Notes: a model not told the origin generated them from the sequence alone. Numbered from the stretch's first letter, positions 1-8,777 are shown. The stretch is 64,000 bases of DNA from Erwinia typographi (GCF_000773975.1 NZ_JRUQ01000027.1:186001-250000); one strand, 5' to 3'. Numbers and translations: made by a program.

Positions 1-78
1 GTATTTATCGTTATTGCGGTAAACACCCTGTCGATGAAACTGCTTGGCGGACGTCGTTTGCCGGGAGAGCGCAAATGA
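1..78 (+). CDS. ABC transporter permease, C-terminal end (partial)
   Basis: The first 25 codons in frame 1 end with a positively charged tail (LPGERK) and a TGA that overlaps the ATG of the next permease (ATGA, 75-78). The hydrophobic start (VFIVIAVNTLSMKLLGG) fits the last membrane helix and cytoplasmic tail of a PotB-type inner-membrane permease. From the operon order it should be the first permease of the polyamine-type importer that continues downstream. Only the end is in the window, so the family call rests on context. Confidence 0.7.
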   Translation, partial: VFIVIAVNTLSMKLLGGRRLPGERK

Positions 79-878
79 CGAATAACTTACGTGGTTTCGC
101 GGCATGGGTACTGTATGGCATTGCCGCCGCGATGATGATTTTTATCATCACCCCGATTGTGCTGATTGTGGCGATCTCTTTTTCCGATGGCTATTTCGTC
201 AGCTTTCCCCCCACCGGCTTTACCCTTGAGTGGTACAGCAAAGTCTTAGCCAATAGCGAGTTTATTGAGGCGCTGCTGTTCAGTACCTTGCTGTCGATTG
301 GCACCACGCTGTTATCGTTGTTGTTAGGCGTTCCGGCGGCCTTTGCGCTGGTACGCGGCAACCTGCCGTTTTCCTCAATGTGCAAAGGTTTACTGCTGTC
401 GCCGCTGATTTTTCCGGTGCTGATCACCGGCCTGGCGCTGCTGCAACTGTTCTCCGGCTACGGCTGGAGCAACGTGAAGCTCAACCTGCTGCTGGCGCAT
501 ACGGTAGTGACCTCTCCTTATGTGGTGCGCACGGTGCTGACCAGCCTTGAACTGATCAATCCCAGCCTTGAAGAGGCGGCGCGGACCCTTGGCGCCAGCC
601 GCTGGGCGACCTTTCGCCAGGTGATCTTCCCGCAGATTGTACCGGGCGTCACCTCGGGCGCCATCTTCTGTTTTATGGTTTCTTTCGATAATTATCCGGT
701 GTCGATGTGGCTGGCGGACTCACAGAATACTCCGGTTCCTGTGGTGCTCTACCGCCAGATCGGCACGGTTTTCGATCCCTCAGTAGCAACGATGTCCACG
801 TTAATAATTGTCCTGGCAACGGTAGTCGTACTGGCACTGGAAAAGCTGGTTGGTCTGCGTCGCGCCATGGCCGCATAA
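75..878 (+). CDS. ABC transporter permease, PotC-like
   Basis: This 267-residue inner-membrane protein has about six hydrophobic helices. The cytoplasmic EAA loop is visible near residues 160-185 (LEEAARTLGASRWATFRQVIFP), where it contacts the ATPase. Length and motif fit PotC/YdcV permeases of the spermidine/putrescine-type family. It overlaps the preceding permease by 4 bp and is followed by the binding protein and ATPase genes, so the four genes form one operon. The substrate is not determined by the sequence; polyamines or related cations are typical for the family. Confidence 0.9.
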   Translation: MTNNLRGFAAWVLYGIAAAMMIFIITPIVLIVAISFSDGYFVSFPPTGFTLEWYSKVLANSEFIEALLFSTLLSIGTTLLSLLLGVPAAFALVRGNLPFSSMCKGLLLSPLIFPVLITGLALLQLFSGYGWSNVKLNLLLAHTVVTSPYVVRTVLTSLELINPSLEEAARTLGASRWATFRQVIFPQIVPGVTSGAIFCFMVSFDNYPVSMWLADSQNTPVPVVLYRQIGTVFDPSVATMSTLIIVLATVVVLALEKLVGLRRAMAA

Positions 879-907
879 CATTTCACCCCAATACCAGAGG
901 AAGCAGT

Positions 908-1972
908 ATGACATCCATGAAGCGACGTACCTTTTTGAAGGCAGTGGCGGGCACCGCGATGCTGCCTTATCTCAATATCAAAGCGAATGCGGCCGATCGT
1001 ATTTTGCAGGTAGGGGTGTATAACTCGGCGCAGGGCGCGCTGATTAAGAAAGAGATCCTGCCCGCGTTCGAAAAAGAGTACAGCTGTCGCGTGCTGACCA
1101 CCGAAGGCGCCACCCTCGCCAATATCGCCGCACTGCGCGCCACCAGGAAAAAACCGGTGTTCAGCGTGATGTCGATGGACGATATCGGCGTGCCGCAGGC
1201 GAAGGAGGAGGGATTAATTGAACAGCTACCGGTGGATGAGATCCCGAACCTGAAAAATGTGTTCGATCGCTATCTGCTGGGCAACGGTTACGGCGTTGGC
1301 TTCTCGGTTTCGATGGCGGGCCTGTTTATTAATCCGCAGATGACGCAGCCGATTAAAAGCTATGCGGAGATTTTCGAGCCGAAATATGCTCACCAGATGA
1401 TCCTCAACACGCCGAAAAATACCCAAAGTATTCTGATGCTGATTGTGGCAGCCGCGCTGGCTACCGGCAAGCCATTGCAGGAAGCGCAGTACGAGCTTGA
1501 TAAAGGCTGGGAAAAACTGGCGCAGCTGAAAGCCAACGTGATGACGGTGTATGACGGTGAAGCGCAGGTGATGATGGTGGCGCAGGGCCAGGCGCTGGTC
1601 GGCGGTATTGAGTACTCGAAAGCGATCTATCCGCATACCAAAAAAGGCATCCCGCTGGATATGACCTATCCGAAAGAGGGCGCCTTTACCGGTATTAACG
1701 GCCTGGCGCTGGTGAAGGATGCGCCGCAGCGTGAGCTGGGGCTGGCCTGGATTAACCGTTTGCTGGAGCCTTCGGTGCAGAAAATGCTGGCGGAGGTCAC
1801 CCTCAGTGCGCCAACGGTGCGCGGGATTGAGTTTGATCAGCAAACCCTGAAATACCTTGCTTATCCTGAAGACAAAATGACATCGCTGAACCTGTTTACG
1901 CCAGACTGGACCTACATCATTCCGCGCCGCGCCGAGCTGCTGGAAAAATATAATCAGACATTCACCGGGTAA
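908..1972 (+). CDS. Extracellular solute-binding protein, PotD-like, Tat-type signal
   Basis: The protein has 354 residues. I chose the ATG at 908 because AGAGGAAG precedes it and it begins directly with a twin-arginine signal (KRRTFLK, residues 5-11), a hydrophobic stretch and an ANAA-type cleavage region near residue 30. The rest resembles family 1/PotD periplasmic binding proteins (an extended N-lobe, a YGVGFS stretch and a C-terminal helix). Export of a folded binding protein by Tat is less common than by Sec for PotD. It lies between the permease and ATPase genes and should deliver the substrate to that importer. Confidence 0.88.
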   Translation: MTSMKRRTFLKAVAGTAMLPYLNIKANAADRILQVGVYNSAQGALIKKEILPAFEKEYSCRVLTTEGATLANIAALRATRKKPVFSVMSMDDIGVPQAKEEGLIEQLPVDEIPNLKNVFDRYLLGNGYGVGFSVSMAGLFINPQMTQPIKSYAEIFEPKYAHQMILNTPKNTQSILMLIVAAALATGKPLQEAQYELDKGWEKLAQLKANVMTVYDGEAQVMMVAQGQALVGGIEYSKAIYPHTKKGIPLDMTYPKEGAFTGINGLALVKDAPQRELGLAWINRLLEPSVQKMLAEVTLSAPTVRGIEFDQQTLKYLAYPEDKMTSLNLFTPDWTYIIPRRAELLEKYNQTFTG

Positions 1973-1978
1973 TCGATT

Positions 1979-3073
1979 ATGCAGCGTTCTTTTGAGGTTC
2001 GTCTCGACAATCTGAGCAAGCACTACGGCAAGAGTGTCGCGGTGGATAATGTTTCCCTGAAGGTGAATGCCGGAGAAATTCTGGCATTACTCGGTCCCAG
2101 CGGCTGCGGCAAAACCACCTGCCTGCGCATGGTGGCCGGGCTGGTGGCGCCAACGACCGGCGATATTTTGGTTGGCGGCCGGTCGATTATGGAAACCGCT
2201 GTGCACCGCCGTAATGTCGGCATGCTGTTCCAGAACTACGCGCTGTTTCCGCATATGAACGTAGCGGAGAACATTGCCTTTGGCCTGAAGATGCGCGGCA
2301 TGTCGCGCAGCGAAACCGCCGAAAAGGTGAAAAAAGCGCTGGATATGGTCCAGCTTGGGCAGTATCACGACCGGCTGCCTGTCCAGCTTTCGGGCGGACA
2401 GCAGCAGCGCGTCTCGCTGGCGCGCGCGCTGGTGATTGAACCCGATATGCTGCTGCTCGATGAGCCGCTGGGCGCACTGGATAAGAGCCTGCGCGAAAGT
2501 ATGCAGCTGGAGATCCGCCAGCTACAGCAGCGGCTGGAGCTGACGACCATTATGGTGACGCACGATCAGGATGAAGCGCTGACCATGGCCGATCAAATCG
2601 CGGTGATGCAGGGAGGACGGCTGGAGCAGGTGGCGCCTGCGGCGGAAATTTACCAGAAGCCCGCCACCGAGTTTGTCGCCGGCTTTATTGGCGCCTCCAA
2701 TTTCCTCTCTGCCCGGGTGGTACAGCGTCAGGCAGACAGCGTGCAGTTAGTCTCAACTTCTGGCGTCAATTTATCGGTGGCCGACTGCCCGTCTGCGGCC
2801 ATCTCGGTGACGGTGACCATTCGCCCTGAGGCTATTCGCCTGTCGCCGCTTAGCGGCGGCACGCCAGCCGCTGGCTATAACTGCGTGACGGCGCATATCT
2901 CTCAGGTGGTCTATCGCGGGTTTATGCTGCACTACAGCCTGAAACTGGCGGGAGGCGAGGAGATGATGGTCTGGCAGCAAACCAACGGCAACGGCACCCT
3001 GCCGACCTTTGGCGTCGGCGAGCCGGTAGTGTTGCAGTGGGAAATGGCCAGTAATCATGTCATTGCAGCCTGA
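1979..3073 (+). CDS. ABC transporter ATPase, PotA-like
   Basis: This 364-residue ATPase has Walker A (GPSGCGKTT, near residues 38-46), signature LSGGQQQR (near 138), Walker B ([11 protein letters not shown]) and a switch histidine (VTHDQDEAL). The C-terminal 130 residues form a TOBE-type regulatory domain ([11 protein letters not shown]), as in PotA/UgpC/MalK. It starts 6 bp after the binding-protein stop and completes the importer. Confidence 0.93.
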   Translation: MQRSFEVRLDNLSKHYGKSVAVDNVSLKVNAGEILALLGPSGCGKTTCLRMVAGLVAPTTGDILVGGRSIMETAVHRRNVGMLFQNYALFPHMNVAENIAFGLKMRGMSRSETAEKVKKALDMVQLGQYHDRLPVQLSGGQQQRVSLARALVIEPDMLLLDEPLGALDKSLRESMQLEIRQLQQRLELTTIMVTHDQDEALTMADQIAVMQGGRLEQVAPAAEIYQKPATEFVAGFIGASNFLSARVVQRQADSVQLVSTSGVNLSVADCPSAAISVTVTIRPEAIRLSPLSGGTPAAGYNCVTAHISQVVYRGFMLHYSLKLAGGEEMMVWQQTNGNGTLPTFGVGEPVVLQWEMASNHVIAA

Positions 3074-3261
3074 CGGGCGTTAAAGGCGTTTAGCGCACCA
3101 TTACGGTGCGCAGCGACGCGTTATCCTGCTGAAGCTGTCACCGCTGAATGTAGCGCTGCCCGTAGCGTTTTTTCTGGTAGTCCGCGCCAGCCTGCTGTTT
3201 ACCGGGGTTGGCACTGATATTGCAATAAACTGCGGATGTGTACTGTTCTCAGGAAGTGGTT
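3074..3261. other. Intergenic stretch with hairpin and possible gene remnant
   Basis: A 7-bp perfect inverted repeat (GCGCACC / GGTGCGC, 3093-3111) sits just after the importer operon but has no following T run, so its role as terminator is uncertain. On the minus strand, 3221 down to 3090 reads as about 44 protein-like codons (ending ASLRTVMVR) interrupted by one TGA. This may be the tail of a decayed gene. The remainder must hold the promoter of the LysR gene at 3262; AGGAAG lies 6 bases before its ATG. Confidence 0.4.
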
Positions 3262-4185
3262 ATGAATCTCCGTCGGCTGAAGTACTTTATTAAAATTGTT
3301 GATGTCGGTAGCCTGACGCAAGCCGCCGATATTTTACATATCGCCCAGCCAGCCCTGAGCCAGCAGCTTGCCACGCTGGAAGGGGAGGTCAATCAACAGC
3401 TGCTTATCCGCACCAAACGCGGCGTGACGCCGACCGAAGCGGGGAAAATCCTCTATACCCATGCGCAGGCGATTTTGCGCCAGTGCGACCAGGCGCAAAG
3501 CGCCATCGACGGCTCGATGCTGGCGCTGTCCGGCAGCGTTTCGGTGGGACTGGCGCCGGGCACTGCCGCCCAGCAGCTGGCGTTACCGCTAATGGAAGAG
3601 GTTAACCGTCAGTACCCCGGCATTGTGCTCTATTTCAATGAGAACTTTGGCACCACCCTGAGCGAACTGATTATGAATGGCCGCATGGACATGGCGGTTA
3701 TCTATGGTAATCGTGAGATCCACGGCCTGCGCTTTATGCCGCTGATGAAAGAGCATCTCTGTTTTGTCTGCCCAAATAAGCTGGGTAAAGCAGCGAAAAC
3801 CATCACCCTCGAAAAGGTGGCGCGCCACGATCTGTTCCTGCCGCGTATCTACAACATCATGCGCAAAGTGGTCGATGACGCCTTTATTCATCAAGGGCTG
3901 AGCTATCGGGTGAAGTGTGAAATCGAATCGCAAACTACGCTGAATGCGGCGCTGGCGGCTGGTTTAGGCTGCACGATTATGCCCGAGTCGGCAGCGCAGA
4001 CGATGTTAAAAGCCGCCGATTCGTGGATGGCGAAAATTGTCGATCCTGATGTGCAAACCTCGCTGTCGTTCTGTATGTCTGACCATCTGCCCTTGTCACA
4101 GCCAGCGGAAGCGGTAAAAGCTATTCTGCTGTCGCTGATGTCAAAGCGTACCGTGGATAACCGGCCTCTGACGCTGGTGGGGTAA
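3262..4185 (+). CDS. LysR-family regulator, Nac-like
   Basis: This is a 307-residue transcription factor. The ATG at 3262, preceded by AGGAAG, gives the expected LysR start. The first 65 residues (MNLRRLKYFIKIVDVGSLTQ, then AQPALSQQLATLEGE and RTKRGVTPTEAG) match from memory the nitrogen assimilation control protein Nac almost residue for residue. The C-terminal tail (ILLSLMSK...NRPLTLV) is also Nac-like, while the effector domain is more divergent, so this may be a paralogue with a different ligand. It reads in the same direction as the PxpA operon beginning 250 bp downstream, and an ATA-N9-TAT site lies between them. Confidence 0.88.
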   Translation: MNLRRLKYFIKIVDVGSLTQAADILHIAQPALSQQLATLEGEVNQQLLIRTKRGVTPTEAGKILYTHAQAILRQCDQAQSAIDGSMLALSGSVSVGLAPGTAAQQLALPLMEEVNRQYPGIVLYFNENFGTTLSELIMNGRMDMAVIYGNREIHGLRFMPLMKEHLCFVCPNKLGKAAKTITLEKVARHDLFLPRIYNIMRKVVDDAFIHQGLSYRVKCEIESQTTLNAALAAGLGCTIMPESAAQTMLKAADSWMAKIVDPDVQTSLSFCMSDHLPLSQPAEAVKAILLSLMSKRTVDNRPLTLVG

Positions 4186-4278
4186 CCGCTTTGCGGACGG
4201 GAGCTGCGCCTCGTGGGACTGACTTAAGTAAAAACCCTTTCCTCCATCGCTGATAAGCGGCATTCCGGGCTGAGCGGG

Positions 4279-4297
4279 TAATAAGCCCCTCTTATTA
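4279..4297. promoter_or_regulatory. Putative Nac/LysR operator (ATA-N9-TAT palindrome)
   Basis: A perfect 7-bp inverted repeat (TAATAAG-CCCCT-CTTATTA) contains ATA-N9-TAT at 4281-4295. That is the 15-bp arrangement known for Nac and the general T-N11-A LysR box. It lies between the Nac-like gene and the operon beginning at 4433, about 140 bp before the first start codon. Binding by the neighbouring regulator is inferred. Confidence 0.5.
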
Positions 4298-4432
4298 CTG
4301 CAAAGCGAAACCCTCTTACCTTGCGCGGAGCCTGGCACGCTAGAGTGTGATCAGCGTCGGCCCCGGCTCGCAGCCCGGGCTATTCCCATCCCCGACAACC
4401 GTGTGTTTGTCAGTCTCTTCGGCGAGATGAAT

Positions 4433-4876
4433 ATGGAAAACAGATCATTAGCATTACGCGATTTGCGTAACATCGCACACAGAATGCGCGCTTCGGGCTT
4501 AGCCAGCATTGAGTTCGGCGGCAATAACTATCATGTGCGCATGGAATATGCCCCGCTGGCCGCGCAGCTGCTGCCACAGGCGCAAGAGGTTATCACCGCT
4601 GAGCCCCGCGCAGCTGAGGACGCCACCGCCGCGCTTTGTGCGCCGATGCCGGGCACCGTGCTGTTGCAGCATCCCGCCAACGGGCTGCCGTTTACCGCGC
4701 CGGGTGCCGCCGTCGAGAAAAATGCGATGCTGGCCCTGCTGAAGGTGGGGTTAATTTATCTGCCGTTGCGCAGTCCGGTGAGCGGCACGGTGGAGTCGCT
4801 GGGCGTCGACCAGGGGGACTGCGTGGAATATGGCAGCGAAATTATGGTGTTACGTCACGCGGAGAAGGCAGCATGA
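4433..4876 (+). CDS. Biotinyl/lipoyl-domain carrier protein lacking the biotinylation lysine
   Basis: I selected the ATG at 4433 because GGCGAG lies 6 bases upstream; an in-frame ATG at 4427 and a GTG at 4403 are alternatives. The 147-residue product has an AccB-like layout: an N-terminal helical region, an Ala/Pro-rich linker (about 41-68) and a C-terminal barrel (APMPGTV at 70-76, SPVSGTVESLGV at 114-125, DCVEYGSEIMVL). In AccB the loop carries EAMKM. The aligned segment here is KVGLIY (104-109), with Leu107 at the lysine position, so biotin attachment is unlikely. It overlaps pxpA by 4 bp (ATGA). Related carriers accompany PxpABC-type oxoprolinase genes; here it may be a scaffold or regulator. 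Confidence 0.75.
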   Translation: MENRSLALRDLRNIAHRMRASGLASIEFGGNNYHVRMEYAPLAAQLLPQAQEVITAEPRAAEDATAALCAPMPGTVLLQHPANGLPFTAPGAAVEKNAMLALLKVGLIYLPLRSPVSGTVESLGVDQGDCVEYGSEIMVLRHAEKAA

Positions 4877-5670
4877 AATATATTGATCTGAATGCCGATC
4901 TGGGCGAAGGCTTTGGTGATTACCAGATTGGCAATGACGCCGCGCTGATGCCACGCATCACCTCCGCCAACGTGGCCTGTGGTTTTCACGCCGGTGATGC
5001 GGTGATTATGGCTAACACCGTGGCGCTGGCAAAGCAGCATGGGGTGGAGCTTGGCGCGCACGTCGGCTTTCCTGATCTGCTGGGGTTTGGCCGCCGCCGT
5101 ATGCAAATTGAACCGCAAGTGATGGCCCACTACGTGACCTATCAGCTTGGCGCGCTGTCAGCCTTTGCCGCCGCGGCAAGCTATCCGCTCAGCCATATGA
5201 GTTTTCACGGCGCGCTGGGCAATATGGTGTCGGAAGATGAGGCGCTGGCGCAGGTGCTGCTGCTGGCGGTAAAAACTTTCGACCCGAATATGATCATCAG
5301 CACCCTGTCCGGCAATGCGGTTGAGCGCGTCGCGCGCCAGCTGGATCTGCCGGTGATCTGCACCTTCCTCGCCGATCGCGCTTATGAAAGCAATGGCCAA
5401 CTGGCAAGCCGCGTCAAAGCGGGGGCGGTAATCCATGATACGGAGCAGGTACGCGCCCGCGTGCGCCAGTTCCTCAGCGAGGGAACGGTACAGGCCATTG
5501 ACGGCAGCATCCTGGCGGTTGAGGCCTCCTCGATTCTGGTGCATGGCGATACTGCGGAAGCCATTGCGATGGTGGATATCCTGCACGAAATTATCAGCGA
5601 ACTGGGTCTCTCACTGCTGCCGCCCTCCAGCCAGCTGCGACAGCATAGCTGGGACCGCACGCTGTTATAA
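4873..5670 (+). CDS. pxpA: 5-oxoprolinase subunit A (LamB/YcsF family)
   Basis: The 265-residue protein carries the family hallmarks near the N-terminus (DLNADLGEGFG and SANVACGFHAGD) plus GAHVGFPDLLGFGRR. PxpA normally acts with PxpB and PxpC in ATP-dependent cleavage of 5-oxoproline to glutamate. Neither partner is encoded nearby; the operon instead continues with a dehydrogenase and an amino-acid importer. The start overlaps the carrier-protein stop, which suggests translational coupling. Whether it acts on oxoproline alone or on another lactam or amide is open. Confidence 0.9.
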   Translation: MKYIDLNADLGEGFGDYQIGNDAALMPRITSANVACGFHAGDAVIMANTVALAKQHGVELGAHVGFPDLLGFGRRRMQIEPQVMAHYVTYQLGALSAFAAAASYPLSHMSFHGALGNMVSEDEALAQVLLLAVKTFDPNMIISTLSGNAVERVARQLDLPVICTFLADRAYESNGQLASRVKAGAVIHDTEQVRARVRQFLSEGTVQAIDGSILAVEASSILVHGDTAEAIAMVDILHEIISELGLSLLPPSSQLRQHSWDRTLL

Positions 5671-5791
5671 GTCACCCTTATTGCCTCAAACCGTTTATGT
5701 CTTATACCGCCTGGTCGTAACTGGATAAAGTCGGATTACATCATCAAATCGGCAAAACTTACTGAGCCGATGCATTTACAGGAGTGTTTAC

Positions 5792-6541
5792 ATGCCGTTC
5801 GCAGATTACAAAACCGCCCTGGTTACCGGCGCGTCCGCCGGGATGGGGGAAGCTATTGTTGAGCGTCTTTGTCAGGAAGGGATTACCGTTCATGCGGTGG
5901 CGCGACGTGAAGAGCAATTAACCGCGCTGGCGGCCCGTACCGGCTGTATCCCGCACGCGATCGATGTCGGCGATCTGGACGCGCTGACGCGCCTGTGCAA
6001 GGAAATTGACGTCGATATTCTGGTCAATAACGCCGGTGTCTCGCGCCCGGGTTCGATTCTGGACGCCGATGAAGAAGCGATTGATACCCAGGTGGACGTT
6101 AACCTGCGCGCCGTACTGCACCTGTGCCGCCTGCTGGTGCCGGGCATGGTGGCGCGCGACTGCGGTCACGTTATCAATATCACTTCGATTGCCGCCATCT
6201 ACAACTTCAACGGCAACTCCATCTATCACGCCACCAAAGCGGGCGTCCATGCGCTGTCGCGCCAGCTGCGCGTCGATTGCTACGGAAAGCGGGTGCGCAT
6301 TACCGAAATCTGTCCGGGCCGGGTGGCAACCGAAATTTTCGGCAACGTAATGGGTGACCAGGAAGAGGCGCGCCGTCGCTTTATCGACGGATTTGAACTG
6401 CCGCAGGCGAAAGATATTGCTGACTGCGTGGCATTTGCTCTCTCGGCTCCGGTGGCGGTGAATATCGGCAATATTGAAATCACGCCAACATTGCAGGTGC
6501 CTGGTGGGCTCTCCACTATGCGTCCCGGCGACCGCAAATAA
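5792..6541 (+). CDS. Short-chain dehydrogenase/reductase, YdfG-like
   Basis: This is a 249-residue classical SDR. It has the cofactor motif TGASAGMG (12-19), NNAG (79-82) and the catalytic Ser132, Tyr145 and Lys149 (YHATK). An arginine pair after the second strand (ARR, 37-39) favours NADP(H). From memory the protein resembles 3-hydroxy acid/serine dehydrogenase YdfG, including the C-terminal NIGNIEITP stretch. It lies 121 bp after pxpA and 34 bp before the permease genes, so it probably belongs to the operon and oxidises or reduces the imported compound or its product. Confidence 0.88.
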   Translation: MPFADYKTALVTGASAGMGEAIVERLCQEGITVHAVARREEQLTALAARTGCIPHAIDVGDLDALTRLCKEIDVDILVNNAGVSRPGSILDADEEAIDTQVDVNLRAVLHLCRLLVPGMVARDCGHVINITSIAAIYNFNGNSIYHATKAGVHALSRQLRVDCYGKRVRITEICPGRVATEIFGNVMGDQEEARRRFIDGFELPQAKDIADCVAFALSAPVAVNIGNIEITPTLQVPGGLSTMRPGDRK

Positions 6542-6575
6542 TCAGTAGCGTTAATCACAGAGGGGTGAACACAGG

Positions 6576-7271
6576 ATGACACTCGATTTTGGTGCCGTCA
6601 TGACCGGCCAGTTTGGGCAGATGATCGTCGATGGCGCGGTAGTCACTCTTGAGCTGGCGTTAGGCTCCTGGCTGCTGGCGATGTTTATTGCCCTGCTACT
6701 GGTGGTGGTTCGCCTGACGCACAAGCGCAGCGCGGTTTTTCTGGTGCAGGCTTATGTCTCCTACCATCGCAACGTCCCCACGCTGGTTCAGCTGATGATG
6801 TGGTATTTCGCCATTCCCACGCTGTTGCCTGAATCGACGCAGATGTGGATCAATGATTTCAACGCCGAATTCCTTTTCTCACTGTTTGCGCTGGGCCTGT
6901 GCCAGGCCGCCTATTTCTCCGAAGATATTCGCAGCGGTTTGCGTGCGATCCCGGACGGTCAGAACGAGGCGGCGCGCGCGCTGGGGATGGGCTATGTGCG
7001 GGCGATGCGTTCGGTGATCCTGCCACAGGGGCTGCGTAATGCGCTGCCGTCGCTGCTGAACCATACGGTGCTGCTGTTTAAAAATACCAGCCTGGCGATG
7101 GTGATTGGCGTGGCAGAGCTGACCTATGTCACCCGCGATATCGAAAACAAAACCTTCCGCACCTTTGAGTCCTATCTGGTGGCGTCCGTCGGTTATCTGT
7201 TCTTCTCTCTGCTGTTGATGGCTGCCGGCGCGTTGCTGGCTCGTCACTTCCAGCGCGCTTACGCGAGGTAA
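6576..7271 (+). CDS. Polar amino-acid ABC transporter permease (HisM/GlnP family)
   Basis: This 231-residue membrane protein has the HisMQ-type EAA loop (NEAARALGMGYVRAMRSVILPQGLRNALPS, about residues 129-158) and about five helices. It is separated by 3 bp from a second permease of the same family, giving a heterodimeric channel. The substrate class is amino acids by family. Confidence 0.92.
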   Translation: MTLDFGAVMTGQFGQMIVDGAVVTLELALGSWLLAMFIALLLVVVRLTHKRSAVFLVQAYVSYHRNVPTLVQLMMWYFAIPTLLPESTQMWINDFNAEFLFSLFALGLCQAAYFSEDIRSGLRAIPDGQNEAARALGMGYVRAMRSVILPQGLRNALPSLLNHTVLLFKNTSLAMVIGVAELTYVTRDIENKTFRTFESYLVASVGYLFFSLLLMAAGALLARHFQRAYAR

Positions 7272-7274
7272 CCC

Positions 7275-8030
7275 ATGTTCGATATCTTCACGATCCTGCA
7301 TGATAACGGCATGTTGTTCCTGATGGGACAGTACCCGAATGGACCGCTGGGCGGCATTCTCTGTACCCTGTTGATCTCGCTGCTGGCGGTGCTGTTCGCC
7401 TTCCCGATTGGCGTACTGCTCGGGCTGGCGCGACTGTCGCCGTTCCGCTGGCTGAGCTGGCCTGCCGCCTGCTGGGTATACGTGCTGCGCGGTATTCCGC
7501 TGCTGATGGTGGTGTTCTGGACCTATTTCTGCGTCCCGCTGCTAATTGGTCACAATATTAGCGGCTTTACCACCATGCTGTGTACCCTGGTGATTTATGA
7601 GAGCGCCTATATCGCCGAGATTGTGCGCGGTGGGATTCAGGCGCTGCCGGGCGGGCAGTATGAAGCGTCTCGCGCGTTGGGCATGAGCTATATGAAAACC
7701 CTGCGGCTGGTGATTTTACCGCAGGCGCTCTACAACACGCTGCCAAGCCTGGTCAGCCAGCTGGTATCGATTATCAAAGACAGCACCCTCGGCTACGTGA
7801 TTAACGTGCCGGAGCTGACCTATGCCGCCAACCAGGTGAATAACCAACTGCTGACCAAGCCGTTCCAGGTCTTCGCCATCGTCGCGATGGGTTACTACAT
7901 CATCTGTTTCAGCCTGACCTGGCTGGCGAATAAGTTGGAAGATCGTATCGCGCGCAAGCGGCGTAATGAACGCGCGGATGAGAAGACGGCGGCAAAAGCC
8001 CTGCTACTGACCAAAACTGAACTGCAATAA
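7275..8030 (+). CDS. Polar amino-acid ABC transporter permease (second subunit)
   Basis: This 251-residue protein is of the HisM/GltK type with the motif YEASRALGMSYMKTLRLVILPQ (about 133-154) and five hydrophobic helices. A charged cytoplasmic tail (ARKRRNERADEK) is longer than usual. It pairs with the permease that ends 3 bp upstream and is followed 9 bp later by the ATPase. Confidence 0.92.
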   Translation: MFDIFTILHDNGMLFLMGQYPNGPLGGILCTLLISLLAVLFAFPIGVLLGLARLSPFRWLSWPAACWVYVLRGIPLLMVVFWTYFCVPLLIGHNISGFTTMLCTLVIYESAYIAEIVRGGIQALPGGQYEASRALGMSYMKTLRLVILPQALYNTLPSLVSQLVSIIKDSTLGYVINVPELTYAANQVNNQLLTKPFQVFAIVAMGYYIICFSLTWLANKLEDRIARKRRNERADEKTAAKALLLTKTELQ

Positions 8031-8039
8031 GGAACGATA

Positions 8040-8777
8040 ATGAGACCAATGATATTGTTCAACCAGGTCAACAAGTGGTACGGCGAATACCAGGCCCTGA
8101 CCGACCTGAGTGCTGAAATTAAAAGTGGCGAAGTGGTAGTGGTTTGCGGCCCTTCAGGCTCCGGCAAGTCGACGTTAATTCGCACTGTGAATCGCCTTGA
8201 GCCGATTGAACAGGGGCAGATCCTGTTTGACGGCATTGATATCCACGGCAGCAGCACGCGCCTGAATCAGTTACGTACGCGTATTGGCTTTGTGTTTCAG
8301 AGTTTCAATCTGTTCCCGCACGTCTCGGTGATCGAAAATATTATGATGTCGCCGGTGAAAGTGCTGGGCATTAAGCGTTCGGAAGCGCGCAGCCATGCTG
8401 GCGAACTGCTGGAACGTGTTGGTTTGTCTCATAAGGCCGACGCCTATCCGGCACAGTTGTCCGGTGGTCAGCAGCAGCGCGTCGCCATCGCCCGGGCATT
8501 AGCAATGAAGCCGCCAGTGATGCTGTTTGACGAACCCACATCCGCGCTGGACCCGGAAATGGTCGGCGAAGTATTAAACGTTATGCGCGGTCTGGCGCAG
8601 GAAGGGATGACCATGATGTGCGTAACCCACGAGATGAACTTTGCCCGTGAGGTTGCCGATACCATCTGGTTTATGGATCAGGGAAAAATCCTCGAAAAAG
8701 CGGCGCCTGAGCGCTTCTTCACCAATCCTCAGCATGAACGCGCCAAACGTTTCCTTAGCGATTTACGTCAGCATTAA
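8040..8777 (+). CDS. Polar amino-acid ABC transporter ATPase (GlnQ/HisP family)
   Basis: The 245-residue ATPase shows Walker [10 protein letters not shown] (near 38-46), signature [16 protein letters not shown], Walker [15 protein letters not shown] and switch VTHEMNFA, all typical of GlnQ. It is preceded by AAGGA 4-8 bases before the ATG. No periplasmic binding protein gene adjoins the three transporter genes. The importer must use a binding protein encoded elsewhere. Confidence 0.94.
   Translation: MRPMILFNQVNKWYGEYQALTDLSAEIKSGEVVVVCGPSGSGKSTLIRTVNRLEPIEQGQILFDGIDIHGSSTRLNQLRTRIGFVFQSFNLFPHVSVIENIMMSPVKVLGIKRSEARSHAGELLERVGLSHKADAYPAQLSGGQQQRVAIARALAMKPPVMLFDEPTSALDPEMVGEVLNVMRGLAQEGMTMMCVTHEMNFAREVADTIWFMDQGKILEKAAPERFFTNPQHERAKRFLSDLRQH

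Noticed and set aside
1226-2023. 265-codon minus-strand frame across the binding-protein gene
   Set aside because: His/Arg/Gln-rich shadow of the PotD-like gene on the other strand, without a start signal.
4330-4350. Possible sigma-54 promoter (TGGCACG)
   Set aside because: The -24 half fits but no GC of the -12 element occurs at the required distance; the sequence there reads AGTG.
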